64,000 nucleotides of DNA from Leuctra nigra (taxonomy: Eukaryota; Arthropoda; Insecta; Plecoptera; Leuctridae), in assembly GCA_934045905.1 (NCBI GenBank), contig OW203762.1:47331411-47395410 (forward strand), written 5' to 3'. Positions 54,209 to 64,000 of this stretch are shown here, one piece after another (within the stretch, counting starts at the first letter, position 1; each line of letters begins with the position of its first letter). Below the pieces are notes generated by a model that saw only the letters and a program-made list of their open reading frames with translations, ran no database searches and was not told the origin of the DNA. The position numbers were made by a program, and so were the translations under genes.

Positions 54209-54576
54209 CGAAATACTTTTAAATCGGTGTATGCTGTCCAGTACCAGCAGTGAACAGTTATCTCGGCGTAATATCTGGAATGGACGTCATCTTTTCATCT
54301 CCCTCCTCCCCCGATAGTCCCGCGATTCCCCTCGCTCTGAGTTCAAGGTCGTACAATCCTGGAACATAATCAGGTCAAGGCCGCGCCTCCCCTCCCCGCC
54401 CTCCTCGCTCCACAAGTGTCAATCATATCGACGCACCCACGGCCTCGCCGTCATCGCTTCCTGTCGGCCTGAGTGATTGAGCCATCCCAAAGGCGAAGTA
54501 AAACTAAACGAATGTGAGTTGGAAGTGAGGGAAGTAGATAGGTGGGTGGGATTGCTAGGCGTCGCGGCGGCGATCG

Positions 54577-54652
54577 ATGAGCTACGCTGCGAGCGGTCCC
54601 GGGCGTCGTCGTCCCCTCCCCACCACCCTCCACCGTCGAGTTGCAGCATCAG
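54577..54652 (+). CDS. Candidate alternative first exon (b) of the RhoGEF-like gene
   Basis: In a CpG-rich block, ATG opens MSYAASGPGRRRPLPTTLHR followed by RVAAS and the exon ends in ATCAG before GTACTC, phase 1, which also fits the exon at 56911. The block (about 54400-54740) looks like a CpG-rich promoter and exon. Another frame through the same bases is open but lacks an ATG. Confidence 0.35.
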
Positions 54653-56910
54653 GTACTCGGTTAGTCGCGCTGGTCATGGGGTCTCGCTAGCACCTCACAG
54701 AGTGTAGTCCCAGGACATGGATGACGGCGATGTCGACGAGGTCGTCTAGAGGGTGCGATGTACCAGAAGTGGATGGGATGGTACAGGAGGGTGGCGACGG
54801 GCAATGTCGAGGACACTTCGAGATTGCCAGAAACTACGTCTACTAGAGGTAGGACTAGACTAGGGAGACACCGAGCAAATGTTCCTTGGAATGCGAAGCT
54901 CGGCACAAAGGAAATGGCGTTGGAAAGGATTCAAACTATAAACTTAAGATATTATCCGAAATAATTTATAGCTACTCATAGGTGCATGCTAATTAACAAT
55001 GTAATTTAAAGACTAGCCGACAGCTCAATCAAAGCAACGTGCCGCTTTTCCAAATAAAACCTCTCTGGCAGTTTTCCAACCTCCCATTCTGTTTAAAGCG
55101 GTCATAAGCGCGCTTGTGTTATTTCGGCTGATTGTTGTGGCATGCCGCTATTGTTGACTGTTTAAACAAAAGATCGTGTTGAGTATCTAGAGCGCCGTGA
55201 GCCATTCTCTCATGATATCAACTGCTCCACATTGACGCGTGTACAATTTCTATAGCACTCATGCATATTAGAGTAGCTTCTTTTTGTCTGGGCCGCGTTT
55301 GGGTGGAGCTGGACTGCTTTACATGTCACACATCTTTCAACACACGACGAGTTTCAAATCTGACGAAACACGAATCGATAAAATGTCGCGGTTGTTTTTG
55401 GACGTCGTTTTATTATTCATCTTCGCTTATCAGTAGCCAGTTGTGACGTAACTTGCGAGGCGCAACAGTTAGTCGGTTCCCACTTCCGACCCTCTCCCTC
55501 TCTCTCCCTCGCACCCTTGTCTGCCTTCTCAACACTCATTATCATTCATGTACTTGCGGATGCTCGCCTTCTGTAATGAACTTTATGCGATCAGTCCACT
55601 TTTGCAGCGGCTGTTGGTTTCCGAGTAGTAGACCCACTCTCTATTACAAACTACATTCTTGGGTTTCATGTTGTCTTCTCTCGTTGGACATCAACATTGA
55701 TGTCATTCGTTGTCATTGTGTATATTTCTATGATATTATCTCGAATATTCTATGGTAAATTTGTCGACATATTTTGTGACACAATTCCTTTGAGTAGGGA
55801 GCAGGAGAGAGGAGATAACTGAGTATGATGTTGTTTGAAACGCGTCTTGAAATTGCACCGGTTAGCCGTTATTTTGTAGTTTATAGAGTGCAAATTATGC
55901 TGGTTGACGCGATACACAAATTCTATGCAAAATATACCAGTCCCTCGAAGTCGAGTGTGCGAGATGAATGATTAATTTTTTTCTAGAATGTTTTTAATGT
56001 TTTAAAGTTTCAAACTATTTTTCGTTGTGACTCAGAATAATATAGAATGAAACAAAATTCCTAGGTACACAAACATCTCGACAGACTACAGTTGAGTTTT
56101 CACTTGCAAGTAAGTGTAGCTGCAGTGGAATGGACATGCTGTTGACATGATCTGAGATGACGCCAATGAAACGGATGCAATTTGTTCACATTTATCGCGC
56201 TGTGTGTGTGTGGATTATTTACTCGCCTTGTGTTTGAGAAATGCATTGCGAGGCTTCAGCTTGTTTGTATAAGTCGGAAGCCGTACAGTCACACTTCCTC
56301 TGCCTCCAGTTCTCTCTCTAACCACACACAGATACCAGCTATCTCGCTCATTCAAGTCATTTAAGCCTCTCATCAATAAAACATTGAAAAACTTGCGGAG
56401 TGGCGAATAACACATAACAGTCTCCTCTGAATTATTGCGACCTAATTTATGTTTCAATTTTAACTATCTTATTTTTGTTGGCTTAGATTAGTGCAGGACT
56501 TGAAACATGCCATTTAATGTAAAAATATCTTGTACTTGCGTATAAAATTATTAGATAAATAATCGCGTGTCTGAAGTTCTTCATAATCATTGATAAACAG
56601 TCTGCAGCTTGTACTAGTTTAAAATCACAAACTATTTTTTTTGACGTAAAATCTGATTATTACTTTTCAAAAAATCATTGAATGCCAGTAGCATGTATTC
56701 TGTAAACAAGTCACTCTGAAATTTATAATGAAGTTCTGAAATAATGTGGATTAAAATTGAGACCATCTGAAGAGATGTGAGCTGTTGATCAACCTTACAA
56801 GCTGGGTGCTTGGGTTGCCAGGGATGAACGCTAAGCGATGAATGATGATTGAAGAGAGTCTCTGATGAGCTGGTCCAGATGTTGTTGTGTGAAACTGTGG
56901 CGGTTTGCAG

Positions 56911-59900
56911 ACGAGTTTGCCACGAGCGGCGGCGATGACAGCGATGAGGACGTCATCACGGACTATCTGATGCCGTGCGACAACGGCAACATGTCGCGCC
57001 GGGCATACGATGTTCCGCCAGGCCACCTCGTACCGACCATCAGTGTCACCACCCACTCTCCGGGGGGAAAACACTACCCTGTGCTGGGTGAGTTCAACCA
57101 CAACTACCACTGCAGAATAAGTTGTAATACCTACAAGTAAATAAAGTGTTGAGTTTTATGTGTTTGCTGGAGTTTCCATCTAATAAATCTTGATTAATTC
57201 TCATTTACCTATAGGTACTGTGCTTTTTAATTGGGTCATATCAGCAGGGGACTTACTAAATAGCATTTGGTACCTATTTCTCATCGTCACAATGTGCAAG
57301 AGGAGGTTTCCGGTTGGTTGTAGGGACAGAAGGAGATGTCTCTAATTCTTTTACTATTGAATTACAATTCTTATTGATATTTTTTTAAACAATGATTCAA
57401 AGCTCTCGCAGCAATTGGAATAAATTATTCAAGCAGTTGGCAACGTCAAGGGGAAAGATAAAATTATTGATATTTCATGTGCTGTAACAGAGGATCAGGA
57501 TATAAAAGGGCAGTGAGTCTCCTCGATCTTTGTTTTGATTCATTGTCCTAGGTTTTCATTGTTAATAAAAGATCGGGAGGAGTAATCCAGTATTACTCGC
57601 TTGTTGAGAATGCTTCAGCTGTTGGAGTTATGTAATCAAGTGTTTACTAACTCTGTTATTGTTTGTGCAGAGGACAACTTGCAACAGTTGCATGACATCC
57701 ATGAGAGCATTCAGCAGATGCGCGATCAGTCGGCTGTGCAGGCGCTCAATAGCCAGGTAAGTCAGAGCAATGGCAAGGTAAACCAGATACCGAGCAGATA
57801 TATAATATTATAAATAGTTGGCAATCAATATGGGAGTAGATTAGTATGATTAGTTAGTAGTAGTACTTGATTCATGGAATGTTGTTAAGTCAAGTCAATT
57901 TTACAGATTTTCTTATTCATTTCAGTCAGGCCACCTCAGATTATATTTCTGAAACCATCATGAGAACCTTTACAGGTGTAAAAAGAATACAATAGAGACT
58001 GTTGTTTTATTTGTTAATTGTTGATAAAACAATGTTCTTCTCATTTGCTAGTGATTTAAACATATGTACAAATGTGTTTTGGAGAAGAAGATAATCTTGA
58101 ATGTTGTATTGTGTTTTGTCAGATCCTGGGCTTGACAGCTTATGCGCGTCTGAGTGCCTCGTGTCCGAGTCTCAACGAGCCCGGCTCAGAAGCTGACGGA
58201 CTTGGATCGGCCAACTCGTCACCAACTCACGGACCCATCGGACCATTTGTCTCTCCCGGTCTGGCCGACATACTCTGTGGCAAAGGTGAGAGAAAACTTG
58301 GGATGTGCATTTTGCAGGGTGCATGCTTTAAATTAGCAATTGCTTTCCTCTCTCGAGTTCTCTAATCAAGAGGAAAAGATTTACAAGGAATCTTTAGTTT
58401 TCAAGACCTACTTCATGATTCATTCATGATTCACTCCAACCTATCTAACCTCTCTTTCCTCAGCTCATCTCCACTCACTACTATTTGTCCATCACTGTGA
58501 TCTGTGCTTGATGGAATGCGGTTTTGCAGGCAACTCGAAGGAATGGCTGATGTGCCGCCGAATGGACGGCGAGAACCCTCGACGCCGCAGCTGGACTGCT
58601 CTCGAGGACCTCACCAACGGCGGAGATAAGATCAAAGCCAGTCGACAGAGAAGGTGAGGAGAAACATTCAAACTGACTAAACCAAATTAGAAATATTTGT
58701 TGAAAGGCTTTGGACACTTCCATTTCTATAAATAATCTTATGTACAGGTCTTACATTGCTCTTGCTACATACACTTGGAACTGTTAGTCCTGCCTGGTAT
58801 TACCAAAGTTTAATTAAGATAAGATAAGAGAAAGTTTATATGAAAATATACATTGTACATTATTGAACATGTCAGTAAGGTTGGTAGAGGTGCATATAAA
58901 ATAAATATGACAGTATAGTGTTACAAATTGGAAATGTGCTGTGTGCCGCCTCCTTGGAATGGTGCAGTTTAATACTAACTTGGGGATTAAATTCAATTTT
59001 TCAATCATTTTGAAGTACCTATACCTGCAGTGCGATTGTATAACTTCTTAGCCGAGATAATGGATCGTTATCTATACCAATTGATGAAAGTAATTTAGCT
59101 TATCAGAAGGTAAAAGAAAAAGTGCAATTCAAAGTGCTTAAAGTCAACTTCCTGAGATAAATAATGTGATTATATTTCATATCCTCGTAGCTTTTGCACA
59201 ATTCAAATGGTTAACAATGGTTTTAATAGTTTACTTTCATCAATTGGTATAGATAACGATCCATTTCTCGGCTAAGAAAGTTATACAATCGCCCTGCTGA
59301 TTGGCTGGCCACCAATTTAGTCCAATATTAAGTTAAGGTATAATAATACACTAGACCCCAAAAATCCACATTTTTTAAGGAAAGGTCATAATTTTTAAAA
59401 ATTATGGTACTCCTACAGTCTGTTTTTTTACTGTATGAACTCTCGCCAGATGGAGCCACAGTCAGTTGTTCTGCTAGGCCGAGAAAGACTTCATTGCGCG
59501 CTCACCTTGCAATGTTGTCTTTCTTGGCCTAACAGAACAACTGACGGTGTCTCGGTCTGTAGAGAGTTCAAACATAGGAAAAACGAACTGTATGTACAGA
59601 ATAGAAATAAAAATTTTGAATTTTTTTTTATCTCCTCATATCCATTGTTGAAAAATTTTAACAATGGAAAAAATAAAAATAGACCCATTTTTTAAAAATC
59701 ATAACAATAACATGGATAAAGATAGATTGGTCAAATATTTTTTTAATTGTTTATAATGAAGTAACTTAGGGTATGAACCTCTAGAAACAATGTGGGACTA
59801 TTAGTTTTCATACAACAATTAACTAAGTTCAATTTTTAATTTTTTTAATTAAAAATTATTATACAATATTATTTTAAAAATTATCCAACAATGCAAACAG

Positions 59901-62900
59901 TGATGGTGGTTCATACCCTGTGTTACAAAATTACATTTCTTTTAAAAAAGAGAGTTTCAAAATCGCTCAACTAGAAGTATTTATTTTATTTTTTTAAAGT
60001 TGCAATTATTTCCAAGATTGATGTTCTGATAAATGAGCAGTTAAACTTTGCCCAAGAACCACAAAATAGTGTACGCCTGCCTGCCTCACGAAATAATTAT
60101 TTTAAAAAAATCTAGTAGAGTTGTAACAAATTTGCTAATAGGAATACCTAGTGAACCTAATAATTATACATAATTTGACATCAGTAATTTTTTTTTCAAT
60201 TTTTTTTATTTTCATAAAATTTAGGGTATGAGAGTACCTTAATCAGGAATAACAACCCTTTGTATAGGTACTATTAAATTTAATGAAAATTGTTAGTGAC
60301 TGAAGCAAGATATTCATTTAACGGTTAACCTTATAAACACATCTATTGTATGTTAATTTCTTTTGTGTGTTTATCTTCAATAATTAGGTAAATATTTAAT
60401 GTACACTATATACAATTAGAATTGTACATTTATTTATACATGAATTATAGAATTACCTACTGAAAAATTATGTTTTATTTCACTGCACTGTTTAGTGCTA
60501 AAAATCACTTGGTCTTGTAGGCTCTTGATTTCAAGTGTCTGTCTCTCCCTTTAGCATGAGCCTGAGTAGCATGGACTCCGAGGGCGATGATCCATTCCTC
60601 GACCGTGTCGACTCAGCCGCCGGTCTCTTGGTTCTCGAGCCCCCCACTCGGCGCACCACTCGCAGTGCCGGAGGAGCCTCCACTCACTCTCTCAACGAAG
60701 CAGACTTGCAGAGCGACTTCAGCAAGGTGTTGGCCAAGCGGGAAGCTGCACAGCGTCTCTTGGCTGCTTCCAGACTGCCGCTACAGAAGTCGGTGTCCAC
60801 GCCGTCGATTGTTGCGGTCAGAGACATTGCGGGCGAGGTGGCCAATGGAGGAACTGTCGCACTCACTCCGGTGTAAGTACATATTACTAGACTTAATTTG
60901 CCAAATTCATTTTTAAAAGGAACTAGCTACAAATTAAGTATGAAATCAAATTAAAAAGTTTCTAATTTCTGATTGGTGTTTAAGGGTCAAACTACTCGTT
61001 AGCAATCAATGATGTCAATCTGTGTACTTATTTTGGAGAAATACTTGGAATCGCCTTGTTACTAGCACTGCCTTGACGACTTAGTGGCATTTTATGTGCA
61101 CTTTAAGTGTGATCTCAAGACATAAATTAAGCGATGTGAAATGCAAACAAAAATATTCATATATATTTTTTGATCGGAACTTGCAAAGTAACAAAATATA
61201 AATTATGTTTCCCTTGCTATAAGGATCCATTAAAACATCTCCATTTGAATAGTTTTGATTCTTTATACAATTTGTATGCTGCATATGTTTTTTTAGTTTT
61301 ATTTGCTGAAACTGGTAGTAAATATGTCGCCTAGTATTTGAGTTGAGTTTTTTGGGATAACGGCATGTGTGTGTGGCATGTATGGTGAATCTCAATGTTA
61401 TCAGCGGACGGCCGAGCGGAACAGAGAGCGAGACCGAAGAAGAAGTCATGGCCGCCGTCAAGAGTCTCGTGCCGACCAACATTCAGATATCACTCGACGA
61501 ATTTCTCACCAAGTGAGTCGTTGTTTAGACTCGACTGCGGTGGAGGACACTTCCGACTAACAGACAATCTAAATACTCCGTTTACTAATCCGCCGGTTTA
61601 GTCCCTGATATGTCCCTGATTCTTGCAATTTACGAGATGAACACTCCTCTTACCTAGTAGTAAATAATTAACTATTGTTTTGTTGACTAATATTACAGAA
61701 ACCTCATCAAGATTAACACATTTCATCTATCTCTGGTCTTGGGAAGTTGGGTACAGAATGTGACCCCATTCCCCCTCAGACAGCATGCTTATGTAATTCT
61801 TTAGAGGCAGATCTCTTCGAATAACTGAATGATATTTTCATTGTATGCGGCTTCTACTGGCAGTGGAACTGCGATGTAACATTCACTATTGACAGTGAGA
61901 CATCAATAATATTTCCATTCTTTTCTCCACAGTACGGACTATGACCATGCAGAAAAGCGACGAAAGAGAGGCAGTATTTTCTTCAGAAAGAAAAAGGTTG
62001 GTTTTATACAATTGTTTGTTGTTGAAGTGTTGATATATTGGTATGAATGTATGTAATGCTGGTCTGTGTGTTTAGGATAAGGTGAAGAAAGCAACACATC
62101 AGTGGGTGTCAGCTTGCTATGGCTCGGCGCACGCTTGTGACTGGTGTTCGAAGCCTCTCACAAACAAACCTGCCCTCTACTGTGAGAGTAAGTGAACTGT
62201 TTTACGTATAAGGTGGTGCCATCATTCAGAAGAGTTGTTTTTTATAATTCTTTTATTTTACAGATTGTACGACTACTGTGCATCAAAATTCGTGTAAGGA
62301 TCATATTCTAGACTGCAATAAACCAAAGATAATAAAGGTAATTAAATATGTATTTTATAATTCATATTTCATAAGTCAAACTCATAACATAGGTACATTT
62401 TGAAGCAATGTCTTTTATTTCTTCTTGGAACAAAATCATCCAAATTGAAGCACGAACATAAAGTTGTTGAAATAAATAAACTTAAGTATAATTAATAATT
62501 ATTAAGTAGGTCGAATGCTAATTAATTGCTAAATGCTTTAGTGCTATGCAATGCCGAATTTGTTTAAAAACATTATCGGTTTCAAGAAATTATTTCCCTT
62601 GACCCTTTCTTGGTGTGCAACTGATGTATTGCTATTAACACATAAAATAGTTGTGTTTTGAAGATTACACTCTGCTTTTTGCAGAATGTGTCGAAGAGCT
62701 CGGGCTTCGCGACAGTTACGACCAATTCGAAGTTGAGTGCGAAGCGTGGCTCCACTTCCGCTGCCAGCCACAACCACACCTCCAGCAGCAATAGGTAACA
62801 ATTTCACTAAACACTTCTACACCTCGCCTGGATTAACATTCCTCACCACATCACGTTTACATAGTGTAACATTCAATAGAGGGTAGTGCCTAAGTTGTAT

Positions 62901-63758
62901 ATATTATATTTATTAATATCTTGTAACAATTGTGATGGTATTGGTTATTAACTAAGTTTAGTCGTTGTAAATGAATGCAGCTTCGATACCCTCATTAGTA
63001 TGGTTAACGGCTTGAAAGCATTGTTTTATTTGCTGGGCATTGGATGCTTTGTTTGCTTGACTTGTAGGATTATACTAATGTCTAATAACGAGTATTGTAT
63101 TTGGTACCATCAAGGCTACTCAACACTGTATGTATATTATATTATCGCTTACTTTCCATCAAGTACTGCGATAACGAGAAGAAGAGTTGTCAGCGAATTG
63201 TATCCAAGGTCGCGGCACCCAGCTTGCCCATGCATGAGCTCCAGGAATAATTTGTTGCTCAAAGTAGGCTGAAAAACTTGGAAACGGTTTTCACACGGAC
63301 TCTATCGTAAGAGATTCCGTTCTCACACAATATCGAGGATTTTAATGATGAGTACTTAAAATCTTGTCCATTTATTCAGTGTTCAGAAACCCTTGCTTAT
63401 AGTTATGTGAACAGTTTGGTCCGTGTGAATTCTGCTTATTTTTTATACCCATTTAGTTCTTACCCAAAGCTTAGCATCAAGAACCAATAGTTTTGTAATG
63501 TGAATCTTTAAGCTGGCACAAATGTCAAACATCTGTTTCTCAACGCATTTAGTAATCATGTAATAAATTGCATAATTGAAAGCACAGCAAAAGATTCATG
63601 TTACAAGCATGAGGTAATTACCAGCGCCCCCCGCTAAACTCTATTGCTATGTGTGCTCACTCCATTCCGTTCCGCCCGATTGCACGCCACTCTCCTGATA
63701 GGAGGACTGGGTGCCACTACTCGCCATGGCGAAGAGTTGCAAACAAGCTCGGCGTTAA
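56911..63758 (+). CDS. C1-domain RhoGEF-like protein (GEF-H1/AKAP13/p114 type), 5' part, eleven firm exons
   Basis: Exons: 56911-57087, 57671-57756, 58123-58285, 58530-58653, 60555-60872, 61405-61512, 61933-61996, 62076-62187, 62264-62337, 62685-62794, 63702-63758; all ten junctions agree in phase. Order: acidic start (SGGDDSDEDVITDYL), a short helical piece (EDNLQQLHDIHESIQQMRDQ), Ser/Pro-rich linkers, KEWLMCRRMDGENPRRRSW, a Leu-rich stretch (SDFSKVLAKREAAQRLLAAS), a basic RGSIFFRKKKDKVKK, then one zinc-type C1 domain (H-x12-CDWC, x11, CENC, TVHQNSC, C) split over two exons. The C1 lacks the usual diacylglycerol-binding loops, so it is atypical. A basic block before such a C1, then SPWRRVANKLGV, resembles Rho exchange factors of the GEF-H1/AKAP13/p114RhoGEF group. 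The DH and PH domains would lie beyond the right edge, so exchange activity is inferred, not seen. Confidence 0.75.
57088..57670. other. Intron of the RhoGEF-like gene, 583 bp
   Basis: The intron begins GTGAGT and ends TTGTGCAG. It is AT-rich, and I see nothing in it. Confidence 0.6.
59032..59292. mobile_element. 261-bp MITE with 62-bp inverted ends
   Basis: GCGATTGTATAACTTCTTAG and the following bases through ATCGTTATCTATACCAATTG to AAAGTAA at the left return in reverse complement at the right with only two small differences over 62 bases. The middle 137 bp is unique and non-coding. A target duplication is uncertain: CCTGCAG precedes and CCTGCTG follows. Confidence 0.85.
59463..59548. repeat. 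Small foldback in the same intron
   Basis: CAGTTGTTCTGCTAGGCCGAGAAAGAC-type sequence at the left is mirrored by GTCTTTCTTGGCCTAACAGAACAACTG at the right with two changes (quoted in pieces: arms share CAGTTGTTCTG, TAGGCC and AAGAC). The loop of about 25 bp is GC-richer. TGAACTCTC before and GAGAGTTCA after extend the symmetry outward. Confidence 0.7.
60873..61404. other. Intron of the RhoGEF-like gene, 532 bp
   Basis: The intron begins GTAAGT and ends TGTTATCAG. It is AT-rich, with no feature I can name. CCGGTGTAAGT allows an alternative donor two bases upstream, but only GTAAGT at 60873 keeps the frame into the next exon. Confidence 0.6.
61513..61932. other. Intron of the RhoGEF-like gene, 420 bp
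   Basis: The intron begins GTGAGT and ends TTCTCCACAG. I see no repeat or other signal inside it. Confidence 0.6.
62338..62684. other. Intron of the RhoGEF-like gene, 347 bp
   Basis: The intron begins GTAATT, a weaker donor, and ends CTTTTTGCAG. It is AT-rich, with nothing notable. Confidence 0.6.
62795..63701. other. Intron of the RhoGEF-like gene, 907 bp
   Basis: The intron begins GTAACA and ends CTCTCCTGATAG. A frame at 63000-63272 includes a hydrophobic stretch, but its only acceptor (GAATGCAG at 62980) lacks a pyrimidine tract, so I treat it as intron. Confidence 0.5.
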
Positions 63759-64000
63759 GTAAGTCGTTGGACGACCGCACTTCTTTCTCACACTTCTTCT
63801 TCGACACCTGTTGCGGCTTTGCGTAGGCACCGAGAGCTCAAGTTTTTGCAAGGTGTTTGAAACACTCAGTGCTTGCCTTTTCAATACTAGAACAGGAACT
63901 GAAGCAAAGATGCATGTTTGAAACTATTAAACCATGATACTCGATACACTAACTTCCTACGTATGTGTGGAGTATCTTGGGAAGTCCAAACGCTGCTTCT
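63759..64000. other. Right edge, intron of the RhoGEF-like gene
   Basis: GTAAGT at 63759 starts another intron that continues past the window. No exon is seen before the edge. Confidence 0.5.

Larger units (their letters stand above)
58654..60554. other. 1.9-kb intron of the RhoGEF-like gene
   Basis: The intron begins GTGAGG and ends CCCTTTAG. It carries the MITE at 59032-59292. An inverted pair around 59465-59545 (CAGTTGTTCTGCTAGGCC and its mirror GGCCTAACAGAACAACTG) is probably a second small foldback; the rest is very AT-rich. Confidence 0.6.

Noticed and set aside
63000..63272. Hydrophobic frame that could be an extra RhoGEF exon
   Set aside because: The acceptor lacks a pyrimidine tract and no donor fits; the exon at 63702 matches in phase without it.

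Overview
The window is animal nuclear DNA, almost certainly from an insect or another arthropod. The coding pieces are short, GC-rich exons with GT-AG boundaries and heavy use of GTC, GCC, GAC and ACG codons. They sit in long AT-rich introns full of transposons. The gene content fits an arthropod: an insect-type GH20 beta-N-acetylhexosaminidase, a commissureless-like PY-motif membrane protein, an Ldh_2 (malate/L-lactate) dehydrogenase, an unrecognised acidic membrane protein and a C1-domain RhoGEF-like protein. There are no bacterial operons, Shine-Dalgarno sites or CRISPR arrays. I cannot name the species; hemipteroid insects are one guess.

Layout. (1) 646-3320, minus: a two-exon GH20 hexosaminidase with an N-terminal membrane anchor. 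A hAT element with an exact 8-bp target duplication sits about 30 bp upstream of its first coding exon. (2) 7233-25590, plus: three exons with matching phases that encode a 171-residue single-pass membrane protein with PPAY and LPSY motifs, most like commissureless. Introns of 13.4 and 4.4 kb hold foldback elements, SINEs, a tandem repeat, a hAT element and a LINE remnant. (3) 25591-33290: intergenic, with a 94-bp CT repeat and two copies of a dispersed repeat. (4) 33291-47427, plus: eight exons that rebuild a complete Ldh_2-family dehydrogenase. Its introns hold four hAT elements (one nested in another), a 191-bp TTA-flanked MITE, a 5'-truncated LINE with a matching 14-bp flanking repeat, and a 211-bp TA-flanked MITE beside the LINE. 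(5) 48696-52479, plus: six coding exons for an unrecognised 358-residue protein with a hydrophobic segment and an acidic serine-rich tail. (6) About 53592 or 54577 to the right edge, plus: the 5' part of a many-exon gene with an atypical C1 zinc domain of the GEF-H1/AKAP13/p114RhoGEF type. The gene runs out of the window.

The neighbours work in different processes (glycan trimming, receptor sorting, 2-hydroxyacid oxidation, Rho signalling), and nothing suggests that they act as one pathway. The strongest new content is the set of DNA transposons whose ends and target duplications can be read exactly, and the effect some of them may have on nearby splice sites. I did not find a convincing undescribed multi-gene system.

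All spliced models were built by hand from reading frame, intron phase and splice consensus. They were not checked against transcripts or databases.
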